Notes: a model not told the origin generated them from the letters alone. DNA of 48,908 nt from Tidjanibacter sp. (GCA_017936005.1 JAGBGK010000040.1:1-48908), one strand, 5' to 3'; shown: positions 7,488 through 15,808, counted from the first letter of the stretch. Numbers and translations are program-made.

Positions 7488-9353
7488 GTGGAAAAACAGA
7501 CATACAAATATCTCGATAGGGTTAATTCGTCAGCTGACTTGAAGGCTCTCAGACCGAGCGAATTGAAGGACTATTGTGCCGAGGTGAGGGATTGGATTGT
7601 GCGCTGCTGTGCCACCAATCCGGGCCACCTTTCTTCGAGCCTTGGTGCAGTGGAGATTGCTGTTGCACTGCACTATGTCTATGATTTTCCACAGGATAGC
7701 ATCGTGTGGGACGTGGGGCACCAAGCCTATGCCCACAAGATTATCACGGGCCGCCGTGAGGCTTTTGCCACCCAGCGTACGAAGGGTGGCATTGGTGGTT
7801 TCCCACGTATGAGTGAGGGCGACTCGTTTGGTGCGGGCCACTCGTCGGTCTCCATTTCAGCAGCCTTTGGTATGGCCGAGGCGGCACGTATGACGGGAGA
7901 GGAGAAGAATGTGGTCGCCGTCATTGGCGATGGCGCACTCACGGGCGGTCTTGCTTTTGAGGGCCTCAATAATGCGGGAGCCTCTCAAACAGACCTCCTT
8001 GTGATTCTCAACGACAACCGCCAGAGTATCGACACCAATGTTGGTGCACTGCGTAAGCACCTGCTGCGCATCACCTCCTCGCACAAATATAATCGTATGA
8101 AACGCTGCGTGTGGGATGGTATGAGCCTCACTCCGCGCCTACGCCGCTTGGTGCAGATTGCGGGCCGCACCATCAAACGTGGCCTGCTCAACCAGAGCAA
8201 CCTCTTCGAGAGCCTCAACCTGCGCTATTTTGGCCCCACCGATGGCCACGATGTAGAGGGGTTGGTTAAGACCTTTGCGCGCCTGAAAGACATACGAGGG
8301 CCGAAATTGCTGCACGTTATGACCATCAAGGGCAAGGGCTACGAGCCTGCCGAGAAGGGCGACCCTGCGGTGTGGCACTCCCCGGGTAGGTTTGACGTTG
8401 CCACAGGCGAGAGGGAGCCTTCGGGTTCGGGTGCTGCCAAGTACCAATATGTCTTTGGCCGTGCGCTGTTGGAGCTTGCGAGAGGCGACGAGAGGGTTGT
8501 GGGTGTAACGCCTGCGATGGCTACGGGCTGTTCGATGAACATACTCCAACGCGAGATGCCCGAGAGGTGCTTTGATGTGGGCATTGCCGAGGGCCACGCC
8601 GTTACATTCTCGGCAGGCTTGGCGGCAAAGGGAATGGTACCGTTCTGTAATATCTACTCTTCGTTTATGCAGAGGGCCTACGATAATGTCATCCACGACG
8701 TGGCGCTCCAAAACCTCCACGTTGTGATGTGCCTCGATAGGGCGGGCCTTGTGGGCGAGGACGGAGCCACCCACCACGGCGAGTTCGACTTGGCCTATTT
8801 CCGCCCCATACCTAACCTGCGTATTGCAGCACCCCGCAACGAACAGGAGCTGAGGGATATGATGTATACCGCCTACCGTGGCAAGGGTCCCTTTGTGATA
8901 CGCTACCCGCGCGGACGTGCAGCGGGCGTGGAGGAGGGCCCGATGAAGGAGCTGCCCATTGGCCGTGGCGAGGTGCTGCGCGAGGGTAAGGACGTGGCGC
9001 TGCTGACGTGGGGGCACACGGCTCTGGACGCAGCGAAGGCGGCTGAGAGGGCCGAGAGCGAGGGCGTGGGGGTATTCCACGTTGATATGCGCTGGGCCAA
9101 GCCGCTGGATGAAGATATTCTGCACCGTGTGGGCAAGGAGTTCAAGAGGGTTGTAACCGTCGAGGACGGCGTTGTTGGCGGTGGCGTTGGCAGTGCGGTG
9201 CTGGAATGGCTTGCCGACCACGGCTATGCGCCAATGGTTACCCGCCTGGGCATTGGCGACGAGTTTGTGGAACAGGGCACCGTTGCGGAACTCAAAGCAC
9301 AGTGCGGCTACGATGCGGAGGGCATCTACCGAGAACTGACAAAAGGGCTTTAA
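7488..9353 (+). CDS. dxs: 1-deoxy-D-xylulose-5-phosphate synthase
   Basis: Thiamine-diphosphate enzyme condensing pyruvate and glyceraldehyde 3-phosphate in the first step of the MEP isoprenoid pathway; cytosolic. About 621 residues. Visible motifs are NPGHLSSSLG, WDVGHQAYAHKI, the ThDP motif beginning GDGALTGG with the downstream NDN, and the transketolase central region with DVGIAEGHAVTFSAGLA and DRAGLVGEDGATHHGEFD. No ATG is available at the N-terminus. Candidate starts are TTG 7476, TTG 7482 and GTG 7488. GTG 7488 (MEKQTYKYLDRVNS) best matches the N-terminus of Bacteroides homologues as I remember them. Divergent from pyrH. Confidence 0.95.
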   Translation: MEKQTYKYLDRVNSSADLKALRPSELKDYCAEVRDWIVRCCATNPGHLSSSLGAVEIAVALHYVYDFPQDSIVWDVGHQAYAHKIITGRREAFATQRTKGGIGGFPRMSEGDSFGAGHSSVSISAAFGMAEAARMTGEEKNVVAVIGDGALTGGLAFEGLNNAGASQTDLLVILNDNRQSIDTNVGALRKHLLRITSSHKYNRMKRCVWDGMSLTPRLRRLVQIAGRTIKRGLLNQSNLFESLNLRYFGPTDGHDVEGLVKTFARLKDIRGPKLLHVMTIKGKGYEPAEKGDPAVWHSPGRFDVATGEREPSGSGAAKYQYVFGRALLELARGDERVVGVTPAMATGCSMNILQREMPERCFDVGIAEGHAVTFSAGLAAKGMVPFCNIYSSFMQRAYDNVIHDVALQNLHVVMCLDRAGLVGEDGATHHGEFDLAYFRPIPNLRIAAPRNEQELRDMMYTAYRGKGPFVIRYPRGRAAGVEEGPMKELPIGRGEVLREGKDVALLTWGHTALDAAKAAERAESEGVGVFHVDMRWAKPLDEDILHRVGKEFKRVVTVEDGVVGGGVGSAVLEWLADHGYAPMVTRLGIGDEFVEQGTVAELKAQCGYDAEGIYRELTKGL

Positions 9354-9440
9354 GGGCAGAAAGAGCAGAAAGGGAATTATTCCCTACTCTCTCTAAATTC
9401 CCTAACCTTACGGGTAACAAAAATGTTACCCGCGAAGAAA

Positions 9441-9477
9441 ATACTCCTCCCCTAAGTCTTAGGGGAGGAGTATTTTT
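9441..9477 (+). terminator. Terminator of dxs
   Basis: A near-perfect palindrome of about 16 bp per arm (ATACTCCTCCCCTAAG / CTTAGGGGAGGAGTAT) is followed by T5. A smaller hairpin (CGGGTAAC/GTTACCCG) lies just upstream at about 9410-9432. Confidence 0.88.
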
Positions 9478-9483
9478 GAATTT

Positions 9484-9535
9484 GACGGTCGACGGTCGAC
9501 GGTTGTCGGTTGACGGTCGACGGTTGACGGTTGAC
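9484..9535. repeat. Heptamer tandem repeat GACGGTY, seven full copies
   Basis: Seven consecutive 7-mers (GACGGTC, GACGGTC, GACGGTT, GTCGGTT, GACGGTC, GACGGTT, GACGGTT) are followed by GAC. Only position 2 of one unit and the last base vary. It lies between two terminators in non-coding DNA. Confidence 0.9.
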
Positions 9536-9577
9536 AAAAAAAACACCAAACTCTTTTCGAGTTTGGTATTTTTTTTA
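9536..9577. terminator. Bidirectional terminator between dxs and the nuclease gene
   Basis: ACCAAACTC pairs with GAGTTTGGT around TTTTC. It is flanked by eight A on the left and a T-run on the right, so it can act in both directions. The end of the nuclease frame overlaps its right flank. Confidence 0.8.
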
Positions 9578-10450
9578 GAAACTACTGAATGAGTTCCAAC
9601 TTGTGTTGCTCTCGGCGGAGTTCTCCACACTGTCGGGCAGGTTGACGAAGAAGTCCAACCCCGTCCACTTCTCGATTTGGTCTACACTTGCCGTGTGGTT
9701 GGTGTAGGCATCGGAGTATGTCTTGTGCTCAAACCAGAAACCGATGGTCGAAGCGGCCGTTACGGTGCCTGCGCTGTTCTTGTCGACTTTCAGCACCACC
9801 TTGTAGAAGTAGTTAGGCACGGGCACCTGCTTGGTGTCGTCCTTTGCTGTGGTGTAGGAGGTTGTTTTGCTCTCTCCCACCTTGGCGAAGGCTGTACCCG
9901 TTACGATGTAAATCTCCTCCCTCTTGGCGATGCTTTGGAGCGCACCTTCGAGCGAGCTCCACACTCCGTCGTTGAAATTGTTCTGAATCTGCGGTACGGC
10001 GTTGGTAACGTAGAACGTCTGCAACTGCAAAGCCTTCACACCGTTGCGCGAAGCGTTTGGTATAAGGTGCCCCCTTGCGTGTCCTGCTCCGTTGTTGTAG
10101 GAGGAGTAGGAACTATTGCATAGGTTGACCTGTGTGCTTGTTGCGGGCGCGTCGGCTGTGGTGTCGTAGGTCCAATCTTCGGGCCTCGACAGACTACCCA
10201 TATGTGCACTTTTGAGCGGATATGCCACCCAATGGGTTGCATACTTCTGTGTGTCGTATGCAATGGTGTAGTTGCGGTCGTAGCCTGATGCTGTTACGGA
10301 CCAAATCTTCACCCCGTCGGAGTAGCTTGCACCCTCCACTGCGGGCATTTCGAGCCACTCTGTTTTACCGAGGGCAGGGGTTACGGACGGCGTATTGCCG
10401 CCGCCCGTAGTGCCCTCGTTATCATTTCCAGCGTCTCCGCCGGAGGAAGT
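9575..10450 (-). CDS. DNA/RNA non-specific endonuclease domain, open up to an in-frame TGA
   Basis: Predicted extracellular or periplasmic metal-dependent nuclease (NucA/EndA type). The core motif is ARGHLIPNASR, with catalytic His at residue 94 of the shorter ATG-initiated frame (start 10348). A metal-ligand-like stretch TNAVPQIQNNFN follows. The ATG at 10348 would give 257 residues without signal peptide. The frame is, however, open for 34 more codons, encoding a Gly/Ser/Thr/Asn-rich linker and GKTEWLE, right up to the TGA (10451-10453) that ends the preceding lipoprotein in the same frame. This strongly suggests it is, or recently was, the C-terminal domain of that lipoprotein. Coordinates here give the whole open frame. 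Confidence 0.8.
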   Translation of the reverse strand, partial: TSSGGDAGNDNEGTTGGGNTPSVTPALGKTEWLEMPAVEGASYSDGVKIWSVTASGYDRNYTIAYDTQKYATHWVAYPLKSAHMGSLSRPEDWTYDTTADAPATSTQVNLCNSSYSSYNNGAGHARGHLIPNASRNGVKALQLQTFYVTNAVPQIQNNFNDGVWSSLEGALQSIAKREEIYIVTGTAFAKVGESKTTSYTTAKDDTKQVPVPNYFYKVVLKVDKNSAGTVTAASTIGFWFEHKTYSDAYTNHTASVDQIEKWTGLDFFVNLPDSVENSAESNTSWNSFSSF

Positions 10451-13282
10451 TCATTTGCTAGTTACTACAATCTTCTTGATGTAAGTCGCAGCATTGCTTG
10501 TTGTTATGCCTGTACCTGCTGCTGTACGAGTAGATATAATCTTAACTTGTTTGTATCCTGCGGGCAAAGTGAATGTGAGAGTGCCATTACCTGCGGAACC
10601 AGAAGTGGTATTCTGTTTCACCATATTAGGGATTAGTTTGTTGGTGGAGGGATCCCACAAGGCGATATAATAAGAACCCGAACAAGTAAGAGTTATGGTT
10701 CCAATATCATTTGTGCAAGCAGGAGTGAGAATGTAGTTGTTGCTTTTTGCTCCGTGTTGCAAAATGTCGGTAGTGTTTTTGAAGTAACCCAAAATCTTCC
10801 ACACAGATCCATCAGTAGCGGTAAATGATTGCTCGGAAGTGGTATAAGCGGAGGCGTTAGTTACATTTTTACCTTCCAAAGTATATACCTCAGCTGTGCT
10901 ATCGTCACCCTGCTGTTGTTCCACAACAGTTACGCTCTTAGTACCTTTTGCGGAGTCGGTATAGTTGGTGCCATCGCCCTTTGCAATAACCGAAACCTCG
11001 TAGGTGCCTGCCGACAAACCAACGAACTCAGCCGAGGTGCCTGTTACGTTCTTCTTCTCATCACCAACAGTTACATCATACGAACTTGCATTTGCAATAG
11101 CACCCCAACTTACGTTTACGGTTGTGCCATTAGCTGTTGCAGTAACCGAAGGAGTTGCAAGCTGAACGGGCTCAGAAGTCTCAGGCTCGTCGCCACTACC
11201 ATCGCCTTCAGGGATGTAGGTGATTGCTATTTGGGTAAAACGAATCTGACCACTGCTTGCTGTCAACGTCACTGCTGCAGCATCACCAGTCCAAGTGATA
11301 GTTGTGCCCGAAACAGAAACAGAACCGCTGTCTGCTGTGGGCTTGTTAACGTAGCCACTTACTGCCGTAAAGACAATTTTGGTAATCTTATAACCATCTT
11401 TGTGGGCAAATTTAAGAATGTCACTCTTGTACCACCTCAATTGACCAGAAGTGCCACCACTATAGTTGGTGGTGCTCGAATTTAGCTTGGTAAATGTAAC
11501 ATTAAAGCCTCCCCAATTATATGTTGTTCCATCTGTAAGCTCAGTTTTTGTATTACTGAATATGGTGGGCATATTCAAAGTTTCAGTAACAGGTTGAACT
11601 GCACTTGCACTAGCTGCCTGCGAAATGGCAACCTCAATGGTCTTGGTGTTGGTGCCGTTGGTGGCAGTAACAACGATGGCTGCACTACGAGCATTGCCAG
11701 TGTTGGCAGCTACATCGAAAGTAACGGTGTTGCTTGCAACAGCAATATTCGAAATCCAAGTCTGGGAGTCATCTTTGAGAGCCACAGTAAAAGTGTAACC
11801 CTCTGCGTTCTTAACAGTGAGATCAAAGCTACCAGTACCTGCTGTGTTGGGCAACTCTGCGGGAGCGGTCGCACTCATCGAGAAGGGAGCCTCGCAAATT
11901 TCAACATTCTTGATTTCCCATGTACCAATGCTACCAGAAGCGGGGCTTGTGTACTTAAATCCAAATTGGACGGTTTTACCAACATAAGCAGAGAGTGCAA
12001 TATCGTCGGAATTAACAAAAGTCCAAGATGTACCGTTAGGATAAACAGGAATGGTCAGGGCAGCCCACTCACCGTCAGCTTCGCGAACATAAACCGAAAC
12101 GGCATTTTTCATATTGGTTTGGCTTCCAAAGAAGTTACCTGCGTGGTCAAACCTCAAAACGGGTTTGGCAGCACCGGTAAGGTCAACGTAGGGCGAGATA
12201 AGCCAACCCTCCGTAGCAGCGCCAGCTTTATATCCGGAGCCTTTCATATAACCATATGTATCATAATTCCAGATTGTGCTCAGGCTACCTACTGCAACAT
12301 CATCAATGGTGAAATCACCAAGATTGTCAGCGAAAGTTTCGGTATAGGGGAACTCCTTAATAATCTCTGCAACACCCTCAACGGTAATAACGAGAGAGTT
12401 TACAACACCCGAAGCGAACTCGGCACCGGCGGGAATAGCCTTGGTGGTCTCATAGGTACCCTTGTCGGTAACGATGGTGATGGTAAGAGTCTCGCCACCC
12501 TCGGGAGCGGTGAAAGGAGCAACAGCTGCATAGAAGCAGTGGTCACCTGCATCGTCACCGTCAGCGATAGTATATTCGTCGGCAATACTAAGGGTTACGT
12601 CTTTGTAAGCATAACTTGCGCCACTCATTTCGCAACGGCTAACGCCATCCTTGTTGAAGCCAACATAGAAGCTACCGGTGATGTAGGTGTTGGCAGCAGC
12701 AACATTAATGCTCTGGATAACGAAATCATCGCCGGACTCGTTACCAACCTTAACCCTCAGCAGGGAGCCAAGCTGGTGCATCTGAACCTTTACAGGCTCG
12801 CCAACGGCAACATTCTCTGCAACACCATAGAGAGGACCATTAAGACCTACAACGTGTGCGGTGCTGTTGGCTGCAACCGTCTGAGTCTGCTGCCAAAGTT
12901 TGTAGTACCTTGTGCCTGCGGGAGTTGTGTAGTCCGAGCTGTAAGGATAGAAAGCATACCAATCGTAAGCCTCTGCGGTGAGCTCCTCCTTCAAAGTACC
13001 GGTGAAGCGGCCATTTGCGAGGTCCTCCTCAGCGATGGCGAATGCACCGTTGTTGGCGTAGGTGGTCGCGCCTGCTACGGCGTGGAAAAGGTTGATAGCG
13101 TCATCTGCTGCCCAAGTGGTTTTGAAATCGTTGGCAACAGTACGGTCGGCGTCGATAGCGGTAGTGAGCTCAAATGCAACACCGTCGGTGTTGGTGTTGA
13201 TGTTCTCGTCAATCTCGTTCGAACAGTTGGTGAGGGTGAGTGCTCCAAGCATCAAACCCAACGAAAGCATAATCTTTTTCAT
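10451..13282 (-). CDS. Multidomain surface lipoprotein (fimbrillin-like, MAM-like, BACON-like, fn3)
   Basis: A 943-residue lipoprotein with signal peptide and lipobox ending at Cys20 (LTNC). By eye the domains are as follows. About 30-305 is a fimbrillin-like/Mfa-like beta domain (ADRTVANDFKTTWAADDAIN, YAFYPYSSDYTTPAG). About 310-465 is a MAM/choice-anchor-J-type jelly roll (GWLISPYVDLTG, TWEIKNVEI). About 470-555 is BACON-like. About 570-695 is a beta domain of the kind often found before nucleases. About 710-790 is fn3. The last 140 residues form another beta module. The TGA stop is in frame with a downstream nuclease domain. A role in surface display or binding is inferred. It is preceded 30 bases upstream by a 39-aa small ORF. 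Confidence 0.82.
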   Translation of the reverse strand: MKKIMLSLGLMLGALTLTNCSNEIDENINTNTDGVAFELTTAIDADRTVANDFKTTWAADDAINLFHAVAGATTYANNGAFAIAEEDLANGRFTGTLKEELTAEAYDWYAFYPYSSDYTTPAGTRYYKLWQQTQTVAANSTAHVVGLNGPLYGVAENVAVGEPVKVQMHQLGSLLRVKVGNESGDDFVIQSINVAAANTYITGSFYVGFNKDGVSRCEMSGASYAYKDVTLSIADEYTIADGDDAGDHCFYAAVAPFTAPEGGETLTITIVTDKGTYETTKAIPAGAEFASGVVNSLVITVEGVAEIIKEFPYTETFADNLGDFTIDDVAVGSLSTIWNYDTYGYMKGSGYKAGAATEGWLISPYVDLTGAAKPVLRFDHAGNFFGSQTNMKNAVSVYVREADGEWAALTIPVYPNGTSWTFVNSDDIALSAYVGKTVQFGFKYTSPASGSIGTWEIKNVEICEAPFSMSATAPAELPNTAGTGSFDLTVKNAEGYTFTVALKDDSQTWISNIAVASNTVTFDVAANTGNARSAAIVVTATNGTNTKTIEVAISQAASASAVQPVTETLNMPTIFSNTKTELTDGTTYNWGGFNVTFTKLNSSTTNYSGGTSGQLRWYKSDILKFAHKDGYKITKIVFTAVSGYVNKPTADSGSVSVSGTTITWTGDAAAVTLTASSGQIRFTQIAITYIPEGDGSGDEPETSEPVQLATPSVTATANGTTVNVSWGAIANASSYDVTVGDEKKNVTGTSAEFVGLSAGTYEVSVIAKGDGTNYTDSAKGTKSVTVVEQQQGDDSTAEVYTLEGKNVTNASAYTTSEQSFTATDGSVWKILGYFKNTTDILQHGAKSNNYILTPACTNDIGTITLTCSGSYYIALWDPSTNKLIPNMVKQNTTSGSAGNGTLTFTLPAGYKQVKIISTRTAAGTGITTSNAATYIKKIVVTSK

Positions 13283-13312
13283 CTCTTTTTTTCTCTTTTT
13301 TAGGGTTTGACA

Positions 13313-13432
13313 TTAGTATTCGTTGCCCTCGGTCCAGTCGTCAATCCAAGACTCGTTGAGGCTCTGAGCAATACCGCTCTCGACAATAAGCTCCTCGAGC
13401 TCGATTGTCGGCATCAAATAGGTTTTTTTCAT
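13313..13432 (-). CDS. Small protein (39 aa) preceding a fimbrillin-like lipoprotein
   Basis: Unrecognised short ORF: ATG at 13432, TAA at 13313-13315. The N-terminal half is MKKTYLMPTIELEELIVESG, followed by IAQS and an acidic Trp-containing tail. It has no signal peptide or membrane segment. An in-frame ATG 14 codons upstream (13474) is possible but lies in the A/T-rich leader, so I prefer 13432. It ends 30 bases before the lipoprotein ATG. A clear paralogue (36701-36832) precedes another fimbrillin-like lipoprotein at a similar distance. The shared pattern is Y-x2-PTI-[DE]-L-x-EL-x-VE-x-GIA-x-S. That conservation plus shared placement is the argument that it is a real gene. Confidence 0.75.
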   Translation of the reverse strand: MKKTYLMPTIELEELIVESGIAQSLNESWIDDWTEGNEY

Positions 13433-13508
13433 CTGTTTGTTTGATAAGTTTTGTATGTGTAAATTTGTATCCATCTCGTTCTAACTAACCAACTTAGCCT
13501 CTACCAGA

Positions 13509-13524
13509 GCGGCCATGCGGCCGC
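13509..13524 (-). promoter_or_regulatory. GC-rich hairpin at the 5' end of the small-ORF/lipoprotein transcript
   Basis: On the minus strand GCGGCC-GCAT-GGCCGC forms a 6-bp all-GC stem with a tetraloop, immediately downstream of the -7 box. It would therefore be at the very 5' end of the mRNA. It could protect the message or affect initiation. Confidence 0.5.
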
Positions 13525-13556
13525 AAAGGTAAGTAAATTTCAGCGATATATGCAAA
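13524..13556 (-). promoter_or_regulatory. Promoter of the small-ORF/lipoprotein operon
   Basis: TACCTTTG (13524-13531) matches the -7 consensus. TTTG (13553-13556) lies 21 bases upstream at the -33 position. This gives a leader of roughly 85 nt to the 39-aa ORF. It is one of the best two-box matches in the window. Confidence 0.7.
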
Positions 13557-13604
13557 TTTGCGCGTCTTTTTTACCTATATTTATAATAAATTAACATTGG
13601 GGCA

Positions 13605-13636
13605 CAAAAAAAGCCTCCCATCACGGAAGGCTTTTC
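13605..13636 (-). terminator. Terminator of the pullulanase gene
   Basis: On the minus strand AAGCCTTCC pairs with GGGAGGCTT around GTGAT, followed by T7. It lies 20 bases past the pullulanase stop. Confidence 0.82.
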
Positions 13637-13655
13637 GTATCTTGCTGTGGAAAAC

Positions 13656-15662
13656 CTACTTGCGGAACGCCACAAGTGCCGAGGTGCCGTGCACCCAGAA
13701 CTTGCCACCGCCAAAGGCTCTCGGCTCGTTCAGTTGCATCCTGCCGTCCTCGCACACGATATTCCATTCGCCCTCGGGCAGAACAACATCCACGCCACCC
13801 CTATTGCCATTCAGAACAACAAAGATCTCGCTCCACTCATCGCCCACAGCCGCACCATTCAGCGTGTAGACAACTGCACCCTCGGGAGAGTCCACAAAGT
13901 GGAGGTTCTCAACCACTTGCGCATTGGTCGCCATACGGAACGCAGGGTGTTCACGGCGCATCTGGATAAGCTCCTTATAGTAGGTGAACACGTCGTTATA
14001 TTTCGCCTTATGGCTCCAATCGATGCGGTTAATCTCGTCGGGCTGGTTATAGGTGTTGCGGATGTGTTGTTTGGTGCGGTAGAGCTCCTCGCCACAGAAG
14101 ATGAAAGGCACGCCCTGCGAAGTCATCACAATCGTCTGGGCCAACAGGTCCATCCTCTTCTTCTGCTCGGGGCTTGCATCCTTGGCAACAGCGTCAATCT
14201 TATCTCTCAGGCACTCGTCGTCGTGGCACGACACGTAGTTGATAACCTCCACAGGATCATTGGCATAGGGTGCCGAGGAGTAGTTCACCTTCGAGTAGTC
14301 TACCTGGGGGTGGGCACCTGCGCCCACAACGCCAAATTTGATACTCTCCTTCTGCCTCTCGCCAACCTTACCCGTAGCAAAGCCGCCCTCGCCAGCGCTC
14401 ATCCACTCGCCCCTTAGACCGTCCCTTATATCATCGCTAAACACGGCAATGCGGGGGAATTTAAGGCCGTTGTGTTTCGAGGCCTGCATCTCGGCAGGCA
14501 GGGGTGTACTACTTGCCATCCAGCCCTCGCCATAGACGAAGATGCTGGGACTAATCTTATCCAACTCGCTACGCACGAGGTTCATAGTCTCAATGTCGTG
14601 GATGGCCATAAGGTCGAAGCGGAAGCCGTCGATGTGAAACTCACGGGCCCAATACTTAACCGACTCCACGATGTAGTGGCGCACCATAGGACGCTCCGAA
14701 GCGGTCTCATTGCCACAGCCCGAAGCATTGGAGTACTCCCCGTTCTCCGTCTGGCGATAGTAGTAGCCCGGCACGGTCAGCGAGAAGTTCGACTCGTCGT
14801 TCACAAAGGTGTGGTTATACACCACGTCCATAATTACACCAATGCCGGCCTTGTGCAGTGCCTGCACCATCTGTTTCATCTCCCTGATGCGCACCTCGGG
14901 GGTGAAGGGGTCGGTCGAATAGCCGCCCTCGGGAGCGTTATAGTTCTTCGGGTCGTAGCCCCAATTGTAGTTACCCTGCTCCAAGTGGGCCTCGTCAATC
15001 GAGCCATAGTCGTAGGATGGCAGGATGTGTACGTGGGTGATACCCAGCTCTTTGAGGTGGTCGATACCACTCGCAAGACCCTCGGGTGTGAGGGTGCCCT
15101 GCTCGGTCAAAGCAAGGAATTTACCCTTATTAGCAATGCCGCTGTTGTCGCTAATCGAGAAGTCCCTGTGGTGCATCTCATAGATTACAATGTCGGTGAA
15201 GTTCTCCACCTCTTTGTGACAGTCCTTCTCCCAGCCCTCGGGGTTGGTATCGGCGAGGTCAACAATGGCAGCGCGGTTGCCGTTCACGCCCACAGCCTTG
15301 TTCCACACACCGGGAGTCTCGCCCAACATACGACCCTCGGTGAATACATTAAAGGTGTAGAACTGCCCCTTGCGGTCGCCTTGAAGGGTTGCTTTCCAAG
15401 TCCCCTTTGTGTCGCGCTCCATTTGGAGGGTTTCGATGGCCTCGCTATTGTCGCCTCGGTCGTAGATGTTGAGCCTAACGCTATCTGCGGAGGGTGCCCA
15501 AAGTTTAATGGTCGAAGCCTGCGGAGTGTAGGTCAGGCCGAGGTCGCCTTTGGTGTAGGCTGGATAGGAGGCGAAGTCGCCAACGGTTACTTTGCTCTGA
15601 TTGTTACAAGACATAACGGTAAAGAGTCCCGCCACAAAGGCAAGGACAATAGGTTTTTTCAT
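13656..15662 (-). CDS. pulA: Type I pullulanase, GH13 lipoprotein
   Basis: Debranching enzyme cleaving alpha-1,6 links in pullulan and amylopectin-derived limit dextrins, probably lipid-anchored. The product of 668 residues has a signal peptide with acylated Cys19 (TVMSC). An N-terminal beta-sandwich (CBM48-like, TIKLWAPSADSVRLNIYDRG) and a GH13 barrel follow. The type I pullulanase signature YNWGYDP lies at about 230. Catalytic residues are Asp in GFRFDLM (about 347), Glu in VYGEGW (about 376) and Asp in SCHDDE (about 478). The open frame runs upstream to 15707; I start at MKKPIVLAFV because this gives the lipoprotein signal. It lies 3.8 kb from the sus operon on the opposite strand, yet clearly belongs to the same pathway. 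Confidence 0.92.
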   Translation of the reverse strand: MKKPIVLAFVAGLFTVMSCNNQSKVTVGDFASYPAYTKGDLGLTYTPQASTIKLWAPSADSVRLNIYDRGDNSEAIETLQMERDTKGTWKATLQGDRKGQFYTFNVFTEGRMLGETPGVWNKAVGVNGNRAAIVDLADTNPEGWEKDCHKEVENFTDIVIYEMHHRDFSISDNSGIANKGKFLALTEQGTLTPEGLASGIDHLKELGITHVHILPSYDYGSIDEAHLEQGNYNWGYDPKNYNAPEGGYSTDPFTPEVRIREMKQMVQALHKAGIGVIMDVVYNHTFVNDESNFSLTVPGYYYRQTENGEYSNASGCGNETASERPMVRHYIVESVKYWAREFHIDGFRFDLMAIHDIETMNLVRSELDKISPSIFVYGEGWMASSTPLPAEMQASKHNGLKFPRIAVFSDDIRDGLRGEWMSAGEGGFATGKVGERQKESIKFGVVGAGAHPQVDYSKVNYSSAPYANDPVEVINYVSCHDDECLRDKIDAVAKDASPEQKKRMDLLAQTIVMTSQGVPFIFCGEELYRTKQHIRNTYNQPDEINRIDWSHKAKYNDVFTYYKELIQMRREHPAFRMATNAQVVENLHFVDSPEGAVVYTLNGAAVGDEWSEIFVVLNGNRGGVDVVLPEGEWNIVCEDGRMQLNEPRAFGGGKFWVHGTSALVAFRK

Positions 15663-15707
15663 ATTGATTTGGTATTTGGTCATTGCGTTTGGTGTTGCGT
15701 GTACCAC

Positions 15708-15715
15708 GCAAGATA
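15708..15715 (-). promoter_or_regulatory. Possible -7 box of the pullulanase gene
   Basis: TATCTTGC on the minus strand resembles the -7 box with one T missing, 45 bases before the proposed start. No convincing -33 box was found. The transporter operon has a similar TACATTGC. Confidence 0.3.
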
Positions 15716-15808
15716 TGGCTTTTCCGCCACATCGCCACTACGCTTTTGGATGAAGGGATGAATTTGTAGGACAAACGGCCCAATGTGGCAGACGAGCAAA
15801 ACGCCACC

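Noticed and set aside
8139..9221. 360-aa open frame opposite dxs
   Set aside because: Antisense shadow; His/Arg-rich composition without motifs.
10451..10453. TGA as a selenocysteine or reassigned codon
   Set aside because: The flanking sequence is a linker without catalytic context. I cannot see a SECIS-like element, and nothing else suggests a reassigned code. Mutation or ordinary readthrough is simpler.
11594..13303. 569-aa open frame on the plus strand opposite the multidomain lipoprotein
   Set aside because: It is a Cys/Asn-rich shadow of a strong coding frame, with no domain or signal. The minus-strand frame has clear domains.
14472..15761. 429-aa open frame opposite the pullulanase
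   Set aside because: Antisense shadow; the pullulanase motifs are intact on the other strand.
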